The notes: generated by a model from the letters alone, not told the origin. DNA of 64,000 nucleotides from Streptomyces sp. NBC_00620 (GCF_026341825.1 NZ_JAPENY010000001.1:248001-312000), one strand, 5' to 3'. Numbered from the stretch's first letter, positions 52,319 to 62,523 are shown. Numbers and translations: made by a program.

Positions 52319-52948
52319 TCAGATCACTTCCCGAGAACCAGGAACTCCTGAGCCGCGATGCGGCGAAGCGAGCGCGGCCTTCACCAAATCAGTGACCCCA
52401 CCCTCTCCGGGCGGCGCGGCCACGCAGGACAGCGCGAGACGGACAACGAGTTCGCAGGTGCGGGCGAGCTCGCCGCTCTCCGCCTTCGAGGGGGACATCG
52501 CCACGACGGCCCGGTCACGGACCAGCGCCACGAAGTCGGCGGGCGAGGGCAGCGGCCCGTCCGCCCGCCGCTGCGCGGGCACAGCGGACGACGAGGGCAC
52601 CGCCGAGAGCGTCGGCGAGGGCAGCCGCTCACTCCAGCACCCGGTCAGCATCGCCCGCACAAGTACGTTGCTCCGCGCCGCCGAAGCGGTCCACTCGGCA
52701 GTGGCGACCAACCGCTCACGAGCGTCCGCATGAGCGCCCAACGCCCGCTCGACCCCCGCGAGATAGGCATCCGCCTCCCGCCGTACGAGGGCACGCGCGA
52801 GCCCGTCCTTACTCCCGAACTCGTTGTAGAGCGTCTGACGCGACACCCCGGCCACGGCGGCCACATCGACCATCCGCACCGCCGACCAAGCACGACGCGC
52901 GAGCGCCGTATAGGCAGCATCCAAAAGGGATTCCCGAGCTGCAGGCAT
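52319..52948 (-). CDS. TetR-family transcriptional regulator
   Basis: A 209-residue TetR protein with the helix-turn-helix at about residues 8-55 (VRMVDVAAVAGVSRQTLYNEF) and a helical C-terminal domain rich in Ala/Pro/Ser in its middle. ATG 52948 is the first good start after a recognisable promoter (TTGACA at 53010-53005, AAATCT at 52987-52982, 17-bp spacer). It is convergent with the SMR gene, so a direct regulatory link is possible but not shown by the layout. Confidence 0.87.
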   Translation of the reverse strand: MPAARESLLDAAYTALARRAWSAVRMVDVAAVAGVSRQTLYNEFGSKDGLARALVRREADAYLAGVERALGAHADARERLVATAEWTASAARSNVLVRAMLTGCWSERLPSPTLSAVPSSSAVPAQRRADGPLPSPADFVALVRDRAVVAMSPSKAESGELARTCELVVRLALSCVAAPPGEGGVTDLVKAALASPHRGSGVPGSREVI

Positions 52949-52981
52949 ATCGCCTCCCTGAGCCGATCCGCTCCGCAGCTC

Positions 52982-53010
52982 AGATTTGACGCGCACAGGT
53001 TCACTGTCAA
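52982..53010 (-). promoter_or_regulatory. Promoter of the TetR gene
   Basis: On the minus strand a perfect -35 TTGACA (53010-53005) and a -10-like AAATCT (52987-52982) have a 17-bp spacer, 34 bp upstream of the ATG. ACAG-TGAAC-CTGT at the start of the spacer is a small palindrome that could be the operator. Confidence 0.6.
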
Positions 53011-53119
53011 GGGTTCGCGGCGGCACCAAGGGGCGCACGCCCCCACCGCACGCACCCCAGCCGACCACGCGCCCCCACACAGTGCGCCAAGGCGAAGGCG
53101 TGGGCGTGTGTACGCCGAA

Positions 53120-53308
53120 GGCGATGGGTGGACGGCGATGGGTGGACACATCAAAGGCGGGCCCCCACGCACCCGCACCCGCCAATTCACCGAAGGGGAC
53201 GTGCCGGAACGTCCGCCCGCAGCGGCTGGCGCGTCAACACCGCCCGCTTCCTGAGCAACCGATTCCGCGCCAGACCGAGGACGGATGCTCCGGCACGGCC
53301 CCGACCCA
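53120..53308. repeat. 148-bp dispersed repeat, copy B, with a 14-bp tandem repeat
   Basis: Positions 53161-53308 are the second copy of the 148-bp element at 32422-32569, same length and orientation. Just before it GGCGATGGGTGGAC is repeated exactly in tandem (53120-53133, 53134-53147). Together with the tetR promoter this fills the 453-bp gap before hisN; no gene is seen. Confidence 0.8.
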
Positions 53309-53401
53309 CCCATGGCGCAAGGCGACCGCCCCCACAGCCCCCCACCCGAAGATCTACAGGCCATGTAGCCCTCCCCCGGAACAGGCAGATACGGTTCGCT
53401 C

Positions 53402-54202
53402 ATGCCCGACTATCACGATGACCTGCGTCTCGCCCACGTCCTGGCGGACGCCGCCGACGCCGCGACGATGGCCCGGTTCAAGGCGCTCGACCTGAAGGTC
53501 GAGACCAAGCCGGACATGACCCCCGTGAGCGAAGCGGACAAGGCCGCCGAGGAACTCATCCGCGGCCAGCTCCAGCGGGCAAGGCCGCGCGACGCGATCC
53601 TCGGCGAGGAGTACGGCATCGAGGGCACGGGCCCCCGCCGCTGGGTCATCGACCCGATCGACGGCACCAAGAACTACGTACGAGGCGTGCCCGTCTGGGC
53701 CACCCTCATCTCCCTGATGGAGGCGGCCGAGGGCGGCTACCAGCCGGTCGTCGGCGTGGTCTCCGCCCCCGCCCTGGGCCGCCGCTGGTGGGCCGCGAAG
53801 GGCCACGGCGCGTTCACGGGCCGCAGCCTCACCTCGGCGTCCCCACTCCGGGTCTCCCAGGTCTCGCACATGTCGGATGCCTCCTTCGCGTACTCCTCCC
53901 TCAGCGGCTGGGAGGACCAGGGCCGCCTGGACGGCTTCCTCGACCTCACGAAGGTCGTCTGGCGCACCCGCGGCTACGGCGACTTCTGGCCGTACATGAT
54001 GGTCGCCGAGGGCTCGGTCGACATCTGCGCCGAACCCGAGCTGTCGCTCTGGGACATGGCGGCGAACGCGATCATCGTGACCGAGGCGGGCGGCTCGTTC
54101 ACCGGCCTCGACGGCCGCCCGGGCCCGCACAGCGGCAACGCGGCCGCGTCGAACGGCATCCTCCACGACGAACTGCTGGGATACCTGAACCAGCGGTACT
54201 GA
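53402..54202 (+). CDS. hisN: Histidinol-phosphatase, inositol-monophosphatase type
   Basis: A 266-residue Mg-dependent phosphatase. Metal-site residues are visible in GEEYG (Glu about 70), DPIDGTKNY (Asp84, Asp87) and LSLWDMAA (Asp about 220). In Streptomyces the IMPase-like HisN removes phosphate from histidinol-phosphate in histidine synthesis, and this gene has the corresponding position near rsgA and aroA; other small sugar phosphates remain possible substrates. ATG 53402 has no clear ribosome-binding site. Confidence 0.88.
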   Translation: MPDYHDDLRLAHVLADAADAATMARFKALDLKVETKPDMTPVSEADKAAEELIRGQLQRARPRDAILGEEYGIEGTGPRRWVIDPIDGTKNYVRGVPVWATLISLMEAAEGGYQPVVGVVSAPALGRRWWAAKGHGAFTGRSLTSASPLRVSQVSHMSDASFAYSSLSGWEDQGRLDGFLDLTKVVWRTRGYGDFWPYMMVAEGSVDICAEPELSLWDMAANAIIVTEAGGSFTGLDGRPGPHSGNAAASNGILHDELLGYLNQRY

Positions 54203-54406
54203 AGCGAGACTCCTGAGTAACCCCGAGGCGCCCCGAACTCACCGCACGCGCCCCCTTGTTGACCCTCCTTTTACCTGCGACTCTGAGAGTCCCCCCACTT
54301 GTGAATTTGTGAATCACTTCTCTTGACGCCTCGCCAGGGCCCCGGCACCGCCCGGGACCGGCACCGCGCCAGGCCAAGCGGTTCACCAAGGAGGTGGCTC
54401 CAGCCC

Positions 54407-54805
54407 ATGCTCGTCCGCGACGCCATGAGCACGGTGGTCCTCACCATCGGCCCGGCACACACCCTCCGCCAGGCGGCCCGCCTGATGTCCGCGCGCCGCA
54501 TCGGCGCGGCCGTCGTCCTCGACGAGGACGCCAGCGGACTCGGAATCCTCACTGAGCGCGACATCCTCAACTCGGTGGCTCTCGGCCAGAACCCGGACAC
54601 CGAGACCGCAGGCAGCCACACCACCACCGACGTCGTCTTCGCGGCCCCCGCCTGGACCCTGGAGGAAGCCGCGACAGCCATGTCGCACGGCGGCTTCCGC
54701 CACCTGATCGTGCTCGACGGAACGGGCCCGGTCGGCATCGTCTCGGTCCGCGACATCATCCGCTGCTGGGCACCAACGCACCGCCGCGCACCGGCGCAGG
54801 TCTGA
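54407..54805 (+). CDS. Two-CBS-domain protein
   Basis: A 132-residue protein consisting of a single pair of CBS motifs (about residues 5-58 and 72-125), each with the typical start RDAMSTVVLTIGPAHTL and the VSVRDIIR ending. CBS pairs bind adenine nucleotides and sense energy state. ATG 54407 is preceded by a strong AAGGAGGTGG (54388-54397). It converges with the catalase gene, with a hairpin between. Confidence 0.88.
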   Translation: MLVRDAMSTVVLTIGPAHTLRQAARLMSARRIGAAVVLDEDASGLGILTERDILNSVALGQNPDTETAGSHTTTDVVFAAPAWTLEEAATAMSHGGFRHLIVLDGTGPVGIVSVRDIIRCWAPTHRRAPAQV

Positions 54806-54842
54806 ACCCCAAGCCCCTTACAGCCTCACACCCGTAAACGAA

Positions 54843-54879
54843 CGGGCCGGGCCCCTGATGACTCAGGAGACCCGGCCCG
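54843..54879. terminator. Bidirectional terminator between CBS and catalase genes
   Basis: CGGGCCGGG (54843-54851) pairs with CCCGGCCCG (54871-54879); the loop has an inner CTGA/TCAG pairing. It serves the convergent transcripts ending at 54805 and 54911. Confidence 0.75.
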
Positions 54880-54910
54880 CCCTCAACGACAAGCGTTCCA
54901 GTGCTGGTTG

Positions 54911-56380
54911 TCAGCCGCGCAGGGCCTGGACCGCGACTGCCAGCCGCTTGCCGAAGTCACCATCCGCCTGGCGGAAGTTGTCGATCGCACGCTCGGCGAT
55001 GTCGTCACGGGAGACCTTGGCGATGAACCCCGCCAGGTTCTCGATCAGCCGGACCTTCTCCTCCTCGGAGAACAGCCGGTACAGATTCCCCGCCTGCACG
55101 AAGTCGTCGTCCTCGGAGTGAACCGGCGCCTCATGGTTGCCGGTTCCACCGGAGACCGGGGTGGACACCCACAGCGGCCGGTCGGTCTGGACGGGCCCGC
55201 CGAACGAGTTGGGCTCGTAGTTCTTCGCACCCTTGTGGCGCCCGTCGTACAGGAAGCCGTCCCGCGAGTTGGTGCGCGCCTCGGTGGCGTGCGGACGGTT
55301 CACCGGCAGGTGGTCGGCGTTGATGCCGACGCGATAGCGGTGGGCGTCGCCGTAGGCGAACAGCCGCCCCTGAAGCATCTTGTCGGGCGAGGGCCCGATA
55401 CCCGGCACGAAGTGAGCCGGAGAGAAGATGCTCTGCTCGACCTCGGCGAAGATGTTCTCCGGGTTGCGGTTGAGCTCGAGCTTCCCGATCTCGACCGGCG
55501 GATAGTCCTCGTGCGGCCACACCTTGGTGAGGTCGAACGGGTTGAAGCGATAGTTCGCGGCCTCCGCCGCCGGCATGATCTGCACCTGCACGGTCCAGGA
55601 CGGGAAGTCACCGCGCTCGATGGCCTCGCGCAGATCGCGCTGGTGCGAGTCGGGGTCCTCACCGGCGAGCTTCGCGGCCTCTTCCGAGGTCAGGTTCTCG
55701 ATCCCCTGATCGGTCTTGAAGTGGTACTTGACCCAGAAGACCTCACCGGCCTCGTTGTTCCACTGGTAGGTGTGGGACCCGTAGCCGTTCATGTGACGCA
55801 GCGTCGCCGGGATTCCACGGTCACCGAAGAGCCAGGTCACCTGGTGCGTGGACTCGGGCGAAAGCCCCCAGAAGTCCCACACGTTGTCGGCTTCCTGCGA
55901 TCCGGTGTACGGGTCGCGCTTCTGCGTGTGGATGAAGTCGGGGAACTTGATGGCGTCCTTGATGAAGAACACCGGGGTGTTGTTGCCGACGAGGTCGTAG
56001 TTGCCCTCTTCGGTGTAGAACTTCAGCGCGAAGCCGCGGGGGTCACGGACCGCGTCCGCGGAACCGAGGTTGCCGGCCACGGTCGAGAACCGCAGGAAGG
56101 TCTCGGTCTGCTTGCCGACCTCGGAGAGGAACTTCGCGCGGGTCCACTGCGAGACGTCACGGGTCAGCGTGAAGGTGCCGTACGCACCGGCGCCCCGCGC
56201 ATGGACGATGCGCTCCGGGATGCGCTCGCGGTTGAAGTGCGCGAGCTTCTCGAGCAGCGCCTGGTCCTGGACGAGGACGGGTCCGCCGACGCCCGCGGTC
56301 TCGCTGTTCTGATTGTCGGCGACCGGCGCACCGGCCTCCGTCGTAAGCGGTCCCTGCGTCACGTGCGCCTCCTGCGTCAT
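54911..56380 (-). CDS. katA: Monofunctional heme catalase
   Basis: A 489-residue small-subunit catalase. The distal His60 is in [10 protein letters not shown], the distal Asn in [11 protein letters not shown], and the proximal heme ligand Tyr in [12 protein letters not shown]. It removes hydrogen peroxide in the cytoplasm. ATG 56380 is preferred over an upstream GTG-free extension that runs into the promoter. It is divergent from a Fur-family gene whose probable operator lies in its promoter spacer, the arrangement of the catA-catR locus of S. coelicolor. Confidence 0.93.
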   Translation of the reverse strand: MTQEAHVTQGPLTTEAGAPVADNQNSETAGVGGPVLVQDQALLEKLAHFNRERIPERIVHARGAGAYGTFTLTRDVSQWTRAKFLSEVGKQTETFLRFSTVAGNLGSADAVRDPRGFALKFYTEEGNYDLVGNNTPVFFIKDAIKFPDFIHTQKRDPYTGSQEADNVWDFWGLSPESTHQVTWLFGDRGIPATLRHMNGYGSHTYQWNNEAGEVFWVKYHFKTDQGIENLTSEEAAKLAGEDPDSHQRDLREAIERGDFPSWTVQVQIMPAAEAANYRFNPFDLTKVWPHEDYPPVEIGKLELNRNPENIFAEVEQSIFSPAHFVPGIGPSPDKMLQGRLFAYGDAHRYRVGINADHLPVNRPHATEARTNSRDGFLYDGRHKGAKNYEPNSFGGPVQTDRPLWVSTPVSGGTGNHEAPVHSEDDDFVQAGNLYRLFSEEEKVRLIENLAGFIAKVSRDDIAERAIDNFRQADGDFGKRLAVAVQALRG

Positions 56381-56417
56381 TCGTGCAAGTTCTGTCCCTC
56401 GGCCAATGCCGGTCTCG

Positions 56418-56445
56418 ATCCTACATTGGACTAAGTCCAAGTCAA
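56418..56445 (-). promoter_or_regulatory. Catalase promoter with CatR/Fur-type operator
   Basis: A minus-strand TTGACT (-35, 56445-56440) and TAGGAT (-10, 56423-56418) have a 16-bp spacer, and the spacer holds the perfect palindrome TTGGACTAAGTCCAA (56426-56440, 7-1-7). Binding by the divergently encoded Fur-family regulator would block the polymerase. Confidence 0.8.
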
Positions 56446-56505
56446 GGACAGCTCCAAAGTCACACCTGTTCGGGATCTGTTCCTCTTACTGTTAGGCTGG
56501 TTCGT

Positions 56506-56922
56506 ATGAGCGACCTGCTGGAACGACTGCGCGGACGCGGATGGCGGATGACCGCGCAGCGGCGCGTAGTGGCCGAGGTCCTCGACGGCGACCACGTCCA
56601 TCTGACGGCCGACGAGGTGCACGCACGCGCAGTCGTCAAACTGCCCGAGATCTCCCGGGCGACCGTCTACAACACCTTGGGCGAGCTGGTCTCACTCGGC
56701 GAGGTACTGGAAGTCGCGACCGACAAGCGCGCCAAGCGGTACGACCCGAACGCGCACCGTCCGCACCACCACCTGGTCTGCGCCCAGTGCGGCACGATCC
56801 GCGACGTCCACCCGGGCGGCAACCCGCTCACCGACCTCCCCGACTCGGAGCGCTTCGGCTTCACGGTCTCGGACGTCGAGGTCACCTACAGAGGCGTCTG
56901 CCCGAACTGCGCGACGGCCTGA
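56506..56922 (+). CDS. catR: Fur-family peroxide regulator (CatR/PerR-like)
   Basis: A 138-residue Fur-family repressor. The winged helix covers about residues 10-80 (RGWRMTAQRRVVAEVL, SRATVYNTLGELV). Metal-site residues are in HRPHHHLVCAQCGTIRDV and the C-terminal CPNC, giving two Cys-X2-Cys pairs for structural zinc. With the divergent catalase it forms a peroxide-response unit. ATG 56506 follows a TTAGGCT -10-like sequence by 8 bp without a ribosome-binding site, so the mRNA may be leaderless. Confidence 0.9.
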   Translation: MSDLLERLRGRGWRMTAQRRVVAEVLDGDHVHLTADEVHARAVVKLPEISRATVYNTLGELVSLGEVLEVATDKRAKRYDPNAHRPHHHLVCAQCGTIRDVHPGGNPLTDLPDSERFGFTVSDVEVTYRGVCPNCATA

Positions 56923-56987
56923 CCGCCTCGCGCGCCCTCGCGCGCTGACCGCCTCGCGCGCAACGCGGCTCACCCGAAGGCAAACAC

Positions 56988-57024
56988 ACCGAAGGCCCGG
57001 AACCATTGGTTCCGGGCCTTCGGT
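56988..57024. terminator. Terminator between catR and the first tRNA gene
   Basis: A perfect 17-bp stem ACCGAAGGCCCGGAACC (56988-57004) with 57008-57024 and an ATT loop. It ends the catR transcript and, on the minus strand, follows the tRNA 3' end by 6 bp. Its GAAGGCCCGGA core is shared with the hairpin after the second tRNA. Confidence 0.9.
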
Positions 57025-57030
57025 CTTCAG

Positions 57031-57104
57031 TAGCGGGGACAGGATTTGAACCTGCGACCTCTGGGTTATGAGCCCAGCGAGCTACCGAGCTGCTCCACCC
57101 CGCG
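57031..57104 (-). tRNA. tRNA-fMet (CAT), copy 1
   Basis: A 74-nt gene on the minus strand with a CAT anticodon. It has the initiator hallmarks: no Watson-Crick pair at position 1-72 (C opposite T) and three G-C pairs in the anticodon stem (CTGGG-CTCATAA-CCCAG). The T-arm GCAGGTTCAAATCCTG is regular. The 3' CCA is not encoded. It is identical to the copy at 59309-59382. Confidence 0.95.
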
Positions 57105-57154
57105 CCGTTGAACTGAACAGTACGTCACCCTTGCGGACCAGCGCAAATCCCTTT

Positions 57155-57258
57155 CAGCCCGTCCGGCGTTTGAGGACGAGCGCGAAGCGCGACAGGAGGG
57201 GGCCTGAGGGCGCAGCCCCCAGAAACGGGACGGGAAGGGGCGGAGGGGGCGAAGAAAA
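57155..57258. repeat. GC-rich dispersed intergenic repeat, copy 3
   Basis: The third copy of the element at 2312-2413 and 32202-32307. Its A-rich end (GCGAAGAAAA, 57250-57258) faces the 3' end of the Sel1-repeat gene 7 bp away, so on that strand it reads TTTTCTTCGCCCC directly after the stop. Confidence 0.8.
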
Positions 57259-57264
57259 TCCCCC

Positions 57265-59079
57265 TCACGCCGACAGTTCCTCCCGCAACGCATCCCGCAA
57301 CCGAGCCGCCCGCTCGGAAACCTCAGCGGGCCCAAGAGAAACGGCCCGGTCGGCCCACCGCTGCCCCTCCGCAAGCTCCCCCCCACGCGCATACACAAGC
57401 GCGAGCCGAAGCGCCGCCCGCCCATGCCCAGCGTCAGCCGCCCGAGCCCACCACACGGCAGCCTCCGGCTCACTCCCCTCCCGGGCGAGCAGCAGCCCGA
57501 GATTGAACGCCCCGTTCCGCGACCCGGCCTCCGCCGCCTCGCGGTACCACCGAGCCGCCTCCACCACATCGCCCCGCGCGGCGGCCAGCATCCCGACCCG
57601 CACCTGCGCCCTCCGGTGCCCCTGGGACGCCGCCCGCTCGTACCACTCCTCGCACTCGCTCTTCTCCTGCGTGGGCTCCCCCAGCTCGTGCGCGGGCGCC
57701 GGCGGCCGACGCGCGTCGAGCACGGCGGCGAGCCGGTACGCCGCCTCGGCGCTGCCGCCCCCCGCCGCGGACCGCAGATGCCGCTCGGCATCCCGCTCGT
57801 CCCCGTCCCGCAACCGCGCGATGGCCACCTGAAGCGCCGCCTCGGTGTGCCCGGCGGCCGCGGCACGCTCGTACCACCGCAGCGCCGCCGCGTCGTCGTC
57901 CTCGGTGCCCCGCCCGGCGTGCAGGATCCCGAGATTGAACGCGGCGTCCACGCTGCCGGCCTCCGCGGCCTTGGAGAACCACGGCTGGGCCCCAGCCGCG
58001 TCGCCGACCTGCAGCAGCAGGATGGCGAGCGCGTTCGCCGCCTCGCGATGACCGGCGTACGCGGCACGCCGGTACCACTGCTCGGCCTGCGCGGTCCGCC
58101 CCTGCTCTGCGCAGAGCAGCCCGAGGTTGTACGCCCCGTTCACATCACCGGCGTCCATCGCGGCCCGGTACCAACGCTCGGCGGTCTGCGTCTCGCCGCG
58201 CTCGGCGTGCAGCGCGCCCAGGGCGTTCGCCGCGTTCCCGTCGCCGTCCTGGGCGGCCCTCAGCCACCACACGGCGGCGCTGTCGGTGTCGCCGGCGTCC
58301 CGCAGCAGGAACCCGAGCGCACACGCGGCCCGAGCCTCGCCGTCCTTGGCGGACGTCAGATACCAGCGCCCCGCCTCCTTGAGCTGACCGCGCTTCTCCA
58401 GGATCGCCCCGAGATGCAGGGCGGCACGCCGGTGCCCGCGCGCGGCGGCCTGCCGGTACCACTGCTCGGCCTCTTCACCGCCGGCGCCGATGACACCGTT
58501 GTCGGCCCTGGCCTCGCCCGAGTCCACAACCTTGCGGTCGAGGGCCCGCGCAAGCCGGTACGCGGCCTCGCGGTGCCCGCGCTCGGCGGCGGCCCGCATC
58601 CACTGCTCCGCGCCGACGTCGGCGCGGTGCTCCAGCAGATCCGCGAGCGCGTACGCGCCCAGGGCGTGCCCCTGCTCTGCGGACTGACGCAGCCAGTACT
58701 CGGCGGCGGGCTCGTCGCCGCGCTCGCGGTGGTACCGGCCGAGCGCGTGCGCGGCAGCCGCGGAGCCCGCGACGGCGGCGATCCGCCACCATCCGGCGGC
58801 GTCCTCGGCGTACCCGCGCTGATGCAGGAGGACACCCAGATTGTTGGCTGCGGCGCGATCACCGGCTGCGGTGGCAGCACGCAGCTGCGGCTCGGCTCCG
58901 TCGAGATCACCGCGGCGCAGCAGCATCGCTCCGAGGACGCTCATCGCCTCGACATCGCCGGCTTCCGCCGCGAGCCGCTGGCGCGCTTCCTCCACAGCCT
59001 CGCCGGTTTCGTCCCGGTCGGGAGGCTGCGCAAAACGCCCTGTATCCAACAGAGTTGCCTTGTCCCCCATAACGTCCAT
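57265..59079 (-). CDS. Large Sel1/TPR-like repeat protein
   Basis: A 604-residue protein made almost entirely of about fourteen Sel1-like helical repeats of 33-38 residues, with the recurring pattern A-W-Y-RRAA-GH-EAA--LA-LL, e.g. AEQWYRRAAYAGHREAANAL. The N-terminal 40 residues are non-repetitive. No signal peptide or membrane segment is seen. Such proteins are scaffolds for protein complexes; partners are unknown. The gene sits between two identical initiator tRNA genes. ATG 59079 is used; ATG 59070 is an alternative. Confidence 0.85.
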   Translation of the reverse strand: MDVMGDKATLLDTGRFAQPPDRDETGEAVEEARQRLAAEAGDVEAMSVLGAMLLRRGDLDGAEPQLRAATAAGDRAAANNLGVLLHQRGYAEDAAGWWRIAAVAGSAAAAHALGRYHRERGDEPAAEYWLRQSAEQGHALGAYALADLLEHRADVGAEQWMRAAAERGHREAAYRLARALDRKVVDSGEARADNGVIGAGGEEAEQWYRQAAARGHRRAALHLGAILEKRGQLKEAGRWYLTSAKDGEARAACALGFLLRDAGDTDSAAVWWLRAAQDGDGNAANALGALHAERGETQTAERWYRAAMDAGDVNGAYNLGLLCAEQGRTAQAEQWYRRAAYAGHREAANALAILLLQVGDAAGAQPWFSKAAEAGSVDAAFNLGILHAGRGTEDDDAAALRWYERAAAAGHTEAALQVAIARLRDGDERDAERHLRSAAGGGSAEAAYRLAAVLDARRPPAPAHELGEPTQEKSECEEWYERAASQGHRRAQVRVGMLAAARGDVVEAARWYREAAEAGSRNGAFNLGLLLAREGSEPEAAVWWARAADAGHGRAALRLALVYARGGELAEGQRWADRAVSLGPAEVSERAARLRDALREELSA

Positions 59080-59262
59080 CGTCGCACCACCTGCAACCTG
59101 GGTACACCTGGTATACCGCAGCCAGTGAGGTCACTTCAGCGTTTTGTCGACATGCCCACAGAGAGACAAGTCAAACACAGATTTCCCAACTCCCCCCGTT
59201 TGGAGCAGCACTTCACAGGAGTCGCCAGGTCACCGCCGAAGCCTCGCGCGTTGTCGCACACG

Positions 59263-59301
59263 TCGAAGGCCCGGATCCTTGATCAGGATCCGGGCCTTCG
59301 A
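59263..59301 (-). terminator. Terminator of the second tRNA-fMet gene
   Basis: A perfect 17-bp stem TCGAAGGCCCGGATCCT (59263-59279) with 59285-59301 and a 5-base loop, 7 bp beyond the tRNA 3' end. It shares the GAAGGCCCGGA core with the hairpin at 56988-57024. Confidence 0.9.
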
Positions 59302-59308
59302 CTTTCAG

Positions 59309-59382
59309 TAGCGGGGACAGGATTTGAACCTGCGACCTCTGGGTTATGAGCCCAGCGAGCTACCGAGCTGCTCCACCCCGCG
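59309..59382 (-). tRNA. tRNA-fMet (CAT), copy 2
   Basis: Identical in all 74 positions to the gene at 57031-57104, including the C1-T72 mismatch and three G-C pairs of the anticodon stem that mark an initiator. Several bases on both sides are identical too (TCAG before, CCGTTG after on the plus strand). CCA is not encoded. Confidence 0.95.
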
Positions 59383-59425
59383 CCGTTGTGTTGCAACCGT
59401 ACCACGGCGCGGGGTGGGCCCTGAC

Positions 59426-62359
59426 CTAGCCGCTGCTCGGGCTCGCGCTGGTGCTCGGACTCGTGCTCGGGCTGGCGCTGCTGCCGCTGCCACCACTGGT
59501 CTTGTTGGCCTTGGCCTGGGCGTCCTCGGCCCGCTGCAGCGCTTCCTCAAGATCCTTCTGCGCCGTGCCGTACGCCTCCCAGTCGCCCTTCTTGAGGGCT
59601 TCCTGGCCTTCGTCGAAGGCCTTCTGGGCGTCGTTGAGCGCTTCCTGGACCGTCGGATTGGTCGACGTCGGTGGTGGCTCCGTGGTGTCCTCGGGTGGTG
59701 GCTCGGTGGTCGAACCCTCTGTCCCCAGGACCTTGTTGAGCGCCGCGTCGAGCGTGTTCTCGAAGGCGGTCTTGCCTCCGTAGCTCACCAACACCTTGCG
59801 CAGCAGCGGGAACTTGAGTCCACCACCGCGTACGTAGACCGGCTCCACATAGAGCAGTCCTCCGTCGAGTGGCACAGTCAGCAGGTTGCCGTACTCGACT
59901 TCCGAGTCGCCGCCCTGCAGAAGTCTGATGGACTCGGCGATGGTCGGTTGGGAGTTGAACTGGCTCTGGACCTGTTTGGGCCCGTCGACGGGTTCGCTGG
60001 TCGGCAGTTTCAGAATTCTGATCTTGCCGTAGTCAGGGGTGCCCGCCTCGGCGTTGACCGACATGAAGGCGCTCAGGTTGTCCCGGCCGTTCGGCGTGAG
60101 CGTCGTCGTCAGCGAGAACGCCTGCGCCGTCTCTCCGGGCATCTCCATGCTCAGGTAGTACGGCGGCACCGCGTCGCCCGACTTGTTGGTCGGGTCGTCC
60201 GGCACCTGCCACACCTCGCTGCCGCTGAGGAAGGTGTTCGCGTCCTTCACGTGATAGCGGGTCAGCAGCTCGCGCTGGACCTTGAACAGGTCCTGCGGGT
60301 AGCGGAGATGGGCCATCAGGTCGGTCGAGATGTCGGTCTTGGGCTCGACCGTGTTCGGGAACGCCTTCATCCAGGTCTTCAGGACCGGGTCCTCGGTGTC
60401 CCACTGGTAGAGCTTGACCTCACCGGTGTACGCGTCGACGGTCGCCTTCACCGAGTTGCGGATGTAGTTGACCTGGTTCTGCTGGGCCACCACCGCGCGC
60501 TGGTTGTTGGTCGCGGTCAGCGAGTCGGCCGTCGTGTCGCCCAGAGTGGTGCGGGAGGCGTACGGATAGCCGTTGGTGGTCGTGTACGCGTCGACGATCC
60601 ACTGGATCTTCCCGTCGACCACGGCCGGGTAGGCGTCGCCGTCGATGGTCAGCCAGGGGGCCACCGCCTCGACACGGTCCTTGGGCGTGCGGTTGTAGAG
60701 GATCCGCGAACCCTCACCGATCGCGCCCGAGTAGAGGATCTGCGGTTCACTGAAGGCCACCGCGTACGCGGCCCGGTTTATCGGGTTCGAGAGGTTGACC
60801 CCGCTCTTGCCCGTGTAGCTGGTGGTCTTCTCGCCGTCGTCGTCCGAGTAGTCGATCTCCTTCTGGGGACCGCCGACGATCGAGTACTGCGTGGTCTTCT
60901 CGCCGTAGTAGACCCGCTGCTCGTACGTGCCGAGGTCGCCCTTGGAAGGCAGGTCGGACTCGGTGAAGAGCGGCTGGCCGCCGGAGGTCGCCGTGGTCCC
61001 CTTGGCGGCGACCACTCCGTATCCGTGGGTGTAACGGAAGTGGTCGTTGATCCAGTTGTTCTTCGGAATGCCGGCGAGGTTCAGCTCGCGCAGGCCGATG
61101 ACCGTGTCCTGGTCCGTGCCGTCCGCGGTGTACCGGTCGACGTCCAGGTTGGTCGGGAACGCGTAGTAGTTCTTCATCTGCTGCAACTGCTGGAACGCCG
61201 GCGAGACGATGTTCGGGTCCAGCAGGCGGATGCTCGCCGTGGTGTCGGCGTCCTCGCGCAGCTTGGTCGTGTCCTTGGTCGCGCTCGTACCCGCGTAATC
61301 CGTGACCTCGGTGTCCTGGATCCCGTAGGCCTCCCGGGTCGCCTTGAGGTTCTTCGCGACGTACGGCGCTTCCTTGGCCTGCTCGTTCGGCTGGACCTGG
61401 AACTTCTGGACGATCGCCGGGTACAGGCCCCCGATGAGGATCGCGGAGAGCACCATCAGGCCGAAGCCGATGACGGGCAGCTGCCAGGTGCGCCGCCACA
61501 GGGTGGCGAAGAACAGCAGCGCGCAGATGACGGCGATGCAGAACAGGATCGTCTTGGCCGGCAGATACGCGTTGGCGTCGACGTACCTGAGGCCCGTCCA
61601 GTTGTCGGTCGCCTTGAAGTCACTGGACTTGACGGCGAGTCCGTACCGGTCGAGCCAGTAGGCGACCGCCTTCAGCGCGACGAAGAGACCCAGCAGCACC
61701 GAGAGATGCCCCGTGGCGGCTGCCGTGGCACGCGCCCCGGGGCTGGTGATCCGCAGCCCCCCGTACAGGTAGTGCGTGAGCGCGGCGGCGATCAGCGAGA
61801 GCACGGTGGCCGCGAAGCCGAAGCCGAGCAGGAAGCGGTACCAGGGCAGGTCGAAGGTGTAGAAGGAGATGTCGAGGCCGAACTGGGGGTCCTTCTGGTT
61901 GAAGGGAACCCCGTTCACCCACATCAGCCACGTGCGCCACTGGCCCGAGGCGGACGCGCCGGCGATCAGCCCCACCAGGGAGGTGATGCCGAGCAGCAGC
62001 CACCTCTTGTACGGCGCGATCCCCATCCGGTACCGGTCGAGGCTCTGCTGCTCCATCGACATGGCGCTCAGCGGCGGGCGCAGCCGGTGCGCCAGCCAGA
62101 TGTTCACGCCGACCGAGGCCGCCATGAGCAGACCGAAGACGAAGAAGAGCCCGATCTTGGTCCACAGCGTGGTCGTGAACACCGACGAATAGTGAACCGA
62201 TCGGTACCAGAGCCAGTCCGTCCAGAACCCCGCGAACATGACGAAGGCCATGGCCAGTGCGGCCAGCACGCCCAGTGTCATGAGCAGGGTCCGGACACGC
62301 CGGGACGGTCGGCCCACTCTGATCCGTGGCCCCGTCGGGCCTCCGCCGCGGTCCGGCAT
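59426..62359 (-). CDS. UPF0182 family membrane protein
   Basis: A 977-residue protein of the actinobacterial UPF0182 (COG1615) family. Seven transmembrane segments lie in the first 330 residues (first about 21-45), then a large domain of about 560 residues predicted to be extracytoplasmic, and a C-terminal coiled-coil-like stretch ([23 protein letters not shown]) ending in a Ser/Pro/Gly-rich tail. The function is unknown. ATG 62359 (MPDRGGGP) is the usual family start; a GTG at 62380 would add seven residues. It is divergent from the PPA1309-family gene. Confidence 0.92.
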   Translation of the reverse strand: MPDRGGGPTGPRIRVGRPSRRVRTLLMTLGVLAALAMAFVMFAGFWTDWLWYRSVHYSSVFTTTLWTKIGLFFVFGLLMAASVGVNIWLAHRLRPPLSAMSMEQQSLDRYRMGIAPYKRWLLLGITSLVGLIAGASASGQWRTWLMWVNGVPFNQKDPQFGLDISFYTFDLPWYRFLLGFGFAATVLSLIAAALTHYLYGGLRITSPGARATAAATGHLSVLLGLFVALKAVAYWLDRYGLAVKSSDFKATDNWTGLRYVDANAYLPAKTILFCIAVICALLFFATLWRRTWQLPVIGFGLMVLSAILIGGLYPAIVQKFQVQPNEQAKEAPYVAKNLKATREAYGIQDTEVTDYAGTSATKDTTKLREDADTTASIRLLDPNIVSPAFQQLQQMKNYYAFPTNLDVDRYTADGTDQDTVIGLRELNLAGIPKNNWINDHFRYTHGYGVVAAKGTTATSGGQPLFTESDLPSKGDLGTYEQRVYYGEKTTQYSIVGGPQKEIDYSDDDGEKTTSYTGKSGVNLSNPINRAAYAVAFSEPQILYSGAIGEGSRILYNRTPKDRVEAVAPWLTIDGDAYPAVVDGKIQWIVDAYTTTNGYPYASRTTLGDTTADSLTATNNQRAVVAQQNQVNYIRNSVKATVDAYTGEVKLYQWDTEDPVLKTWMKAFPNTVEPKTDISTDLMAHLRYPQDLFKVQRELLTRYHVKDANTFLSGSEVWQVPDDPTNKSGDAVPPYYLSMEMPGETAQAFSLTTTLTPNGRDNLSAFMSVNAEAGTPDYGKIRILKLPTSEPVDGPKQVQSQFNSQPTIAESIRLLQGGDSEVEYGNLLTVPLDGGLLYVEPVYVRGGGLKFPLLRKVLVSYGGKTAFENTLDAALNKVLGTEGSTTEPPPEDTTEPPPTSTNPTVQEALNDAQKAFDEGQEALKKGDWEAYGTAQKDLEEALQRAEDAQAKANKTSGGSGSSASPSTSPSTSASPSSG

Positions 62360-62523
62360 CTGGAAAGCCAAGGTGCGCACCTCGAAGTTCGCTGTTGGTC
62401 CGTCAGGTCCCCGTGATCGTGGACCATTCGTCAGGCTCCGTGATCGTGGAGCCTCATCTATGCAACTTACTCACGCTTTACTCGGTTCCCGTTTCCGGGG
62501 ACTAACGAGGCAGGATTGTGACC

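Noticed and set aside
57031..59382. Integrated element using a tRNA gene as attachment site
   Set aside because: No integrase, transposase or phage gene lies between or beside the two tRNA copies, and both copies are full-length rather than a tRNA plus a short att repeat.
59324..62416. 1030-codon plus-strand open frame opposite UPF0182
   Set aside because: It spans a tRNA gene and is fully antisense to a conserved membrane protein; its composition (Val/Arg/Gly/Leu) is that of a GC-rich shadow frame.
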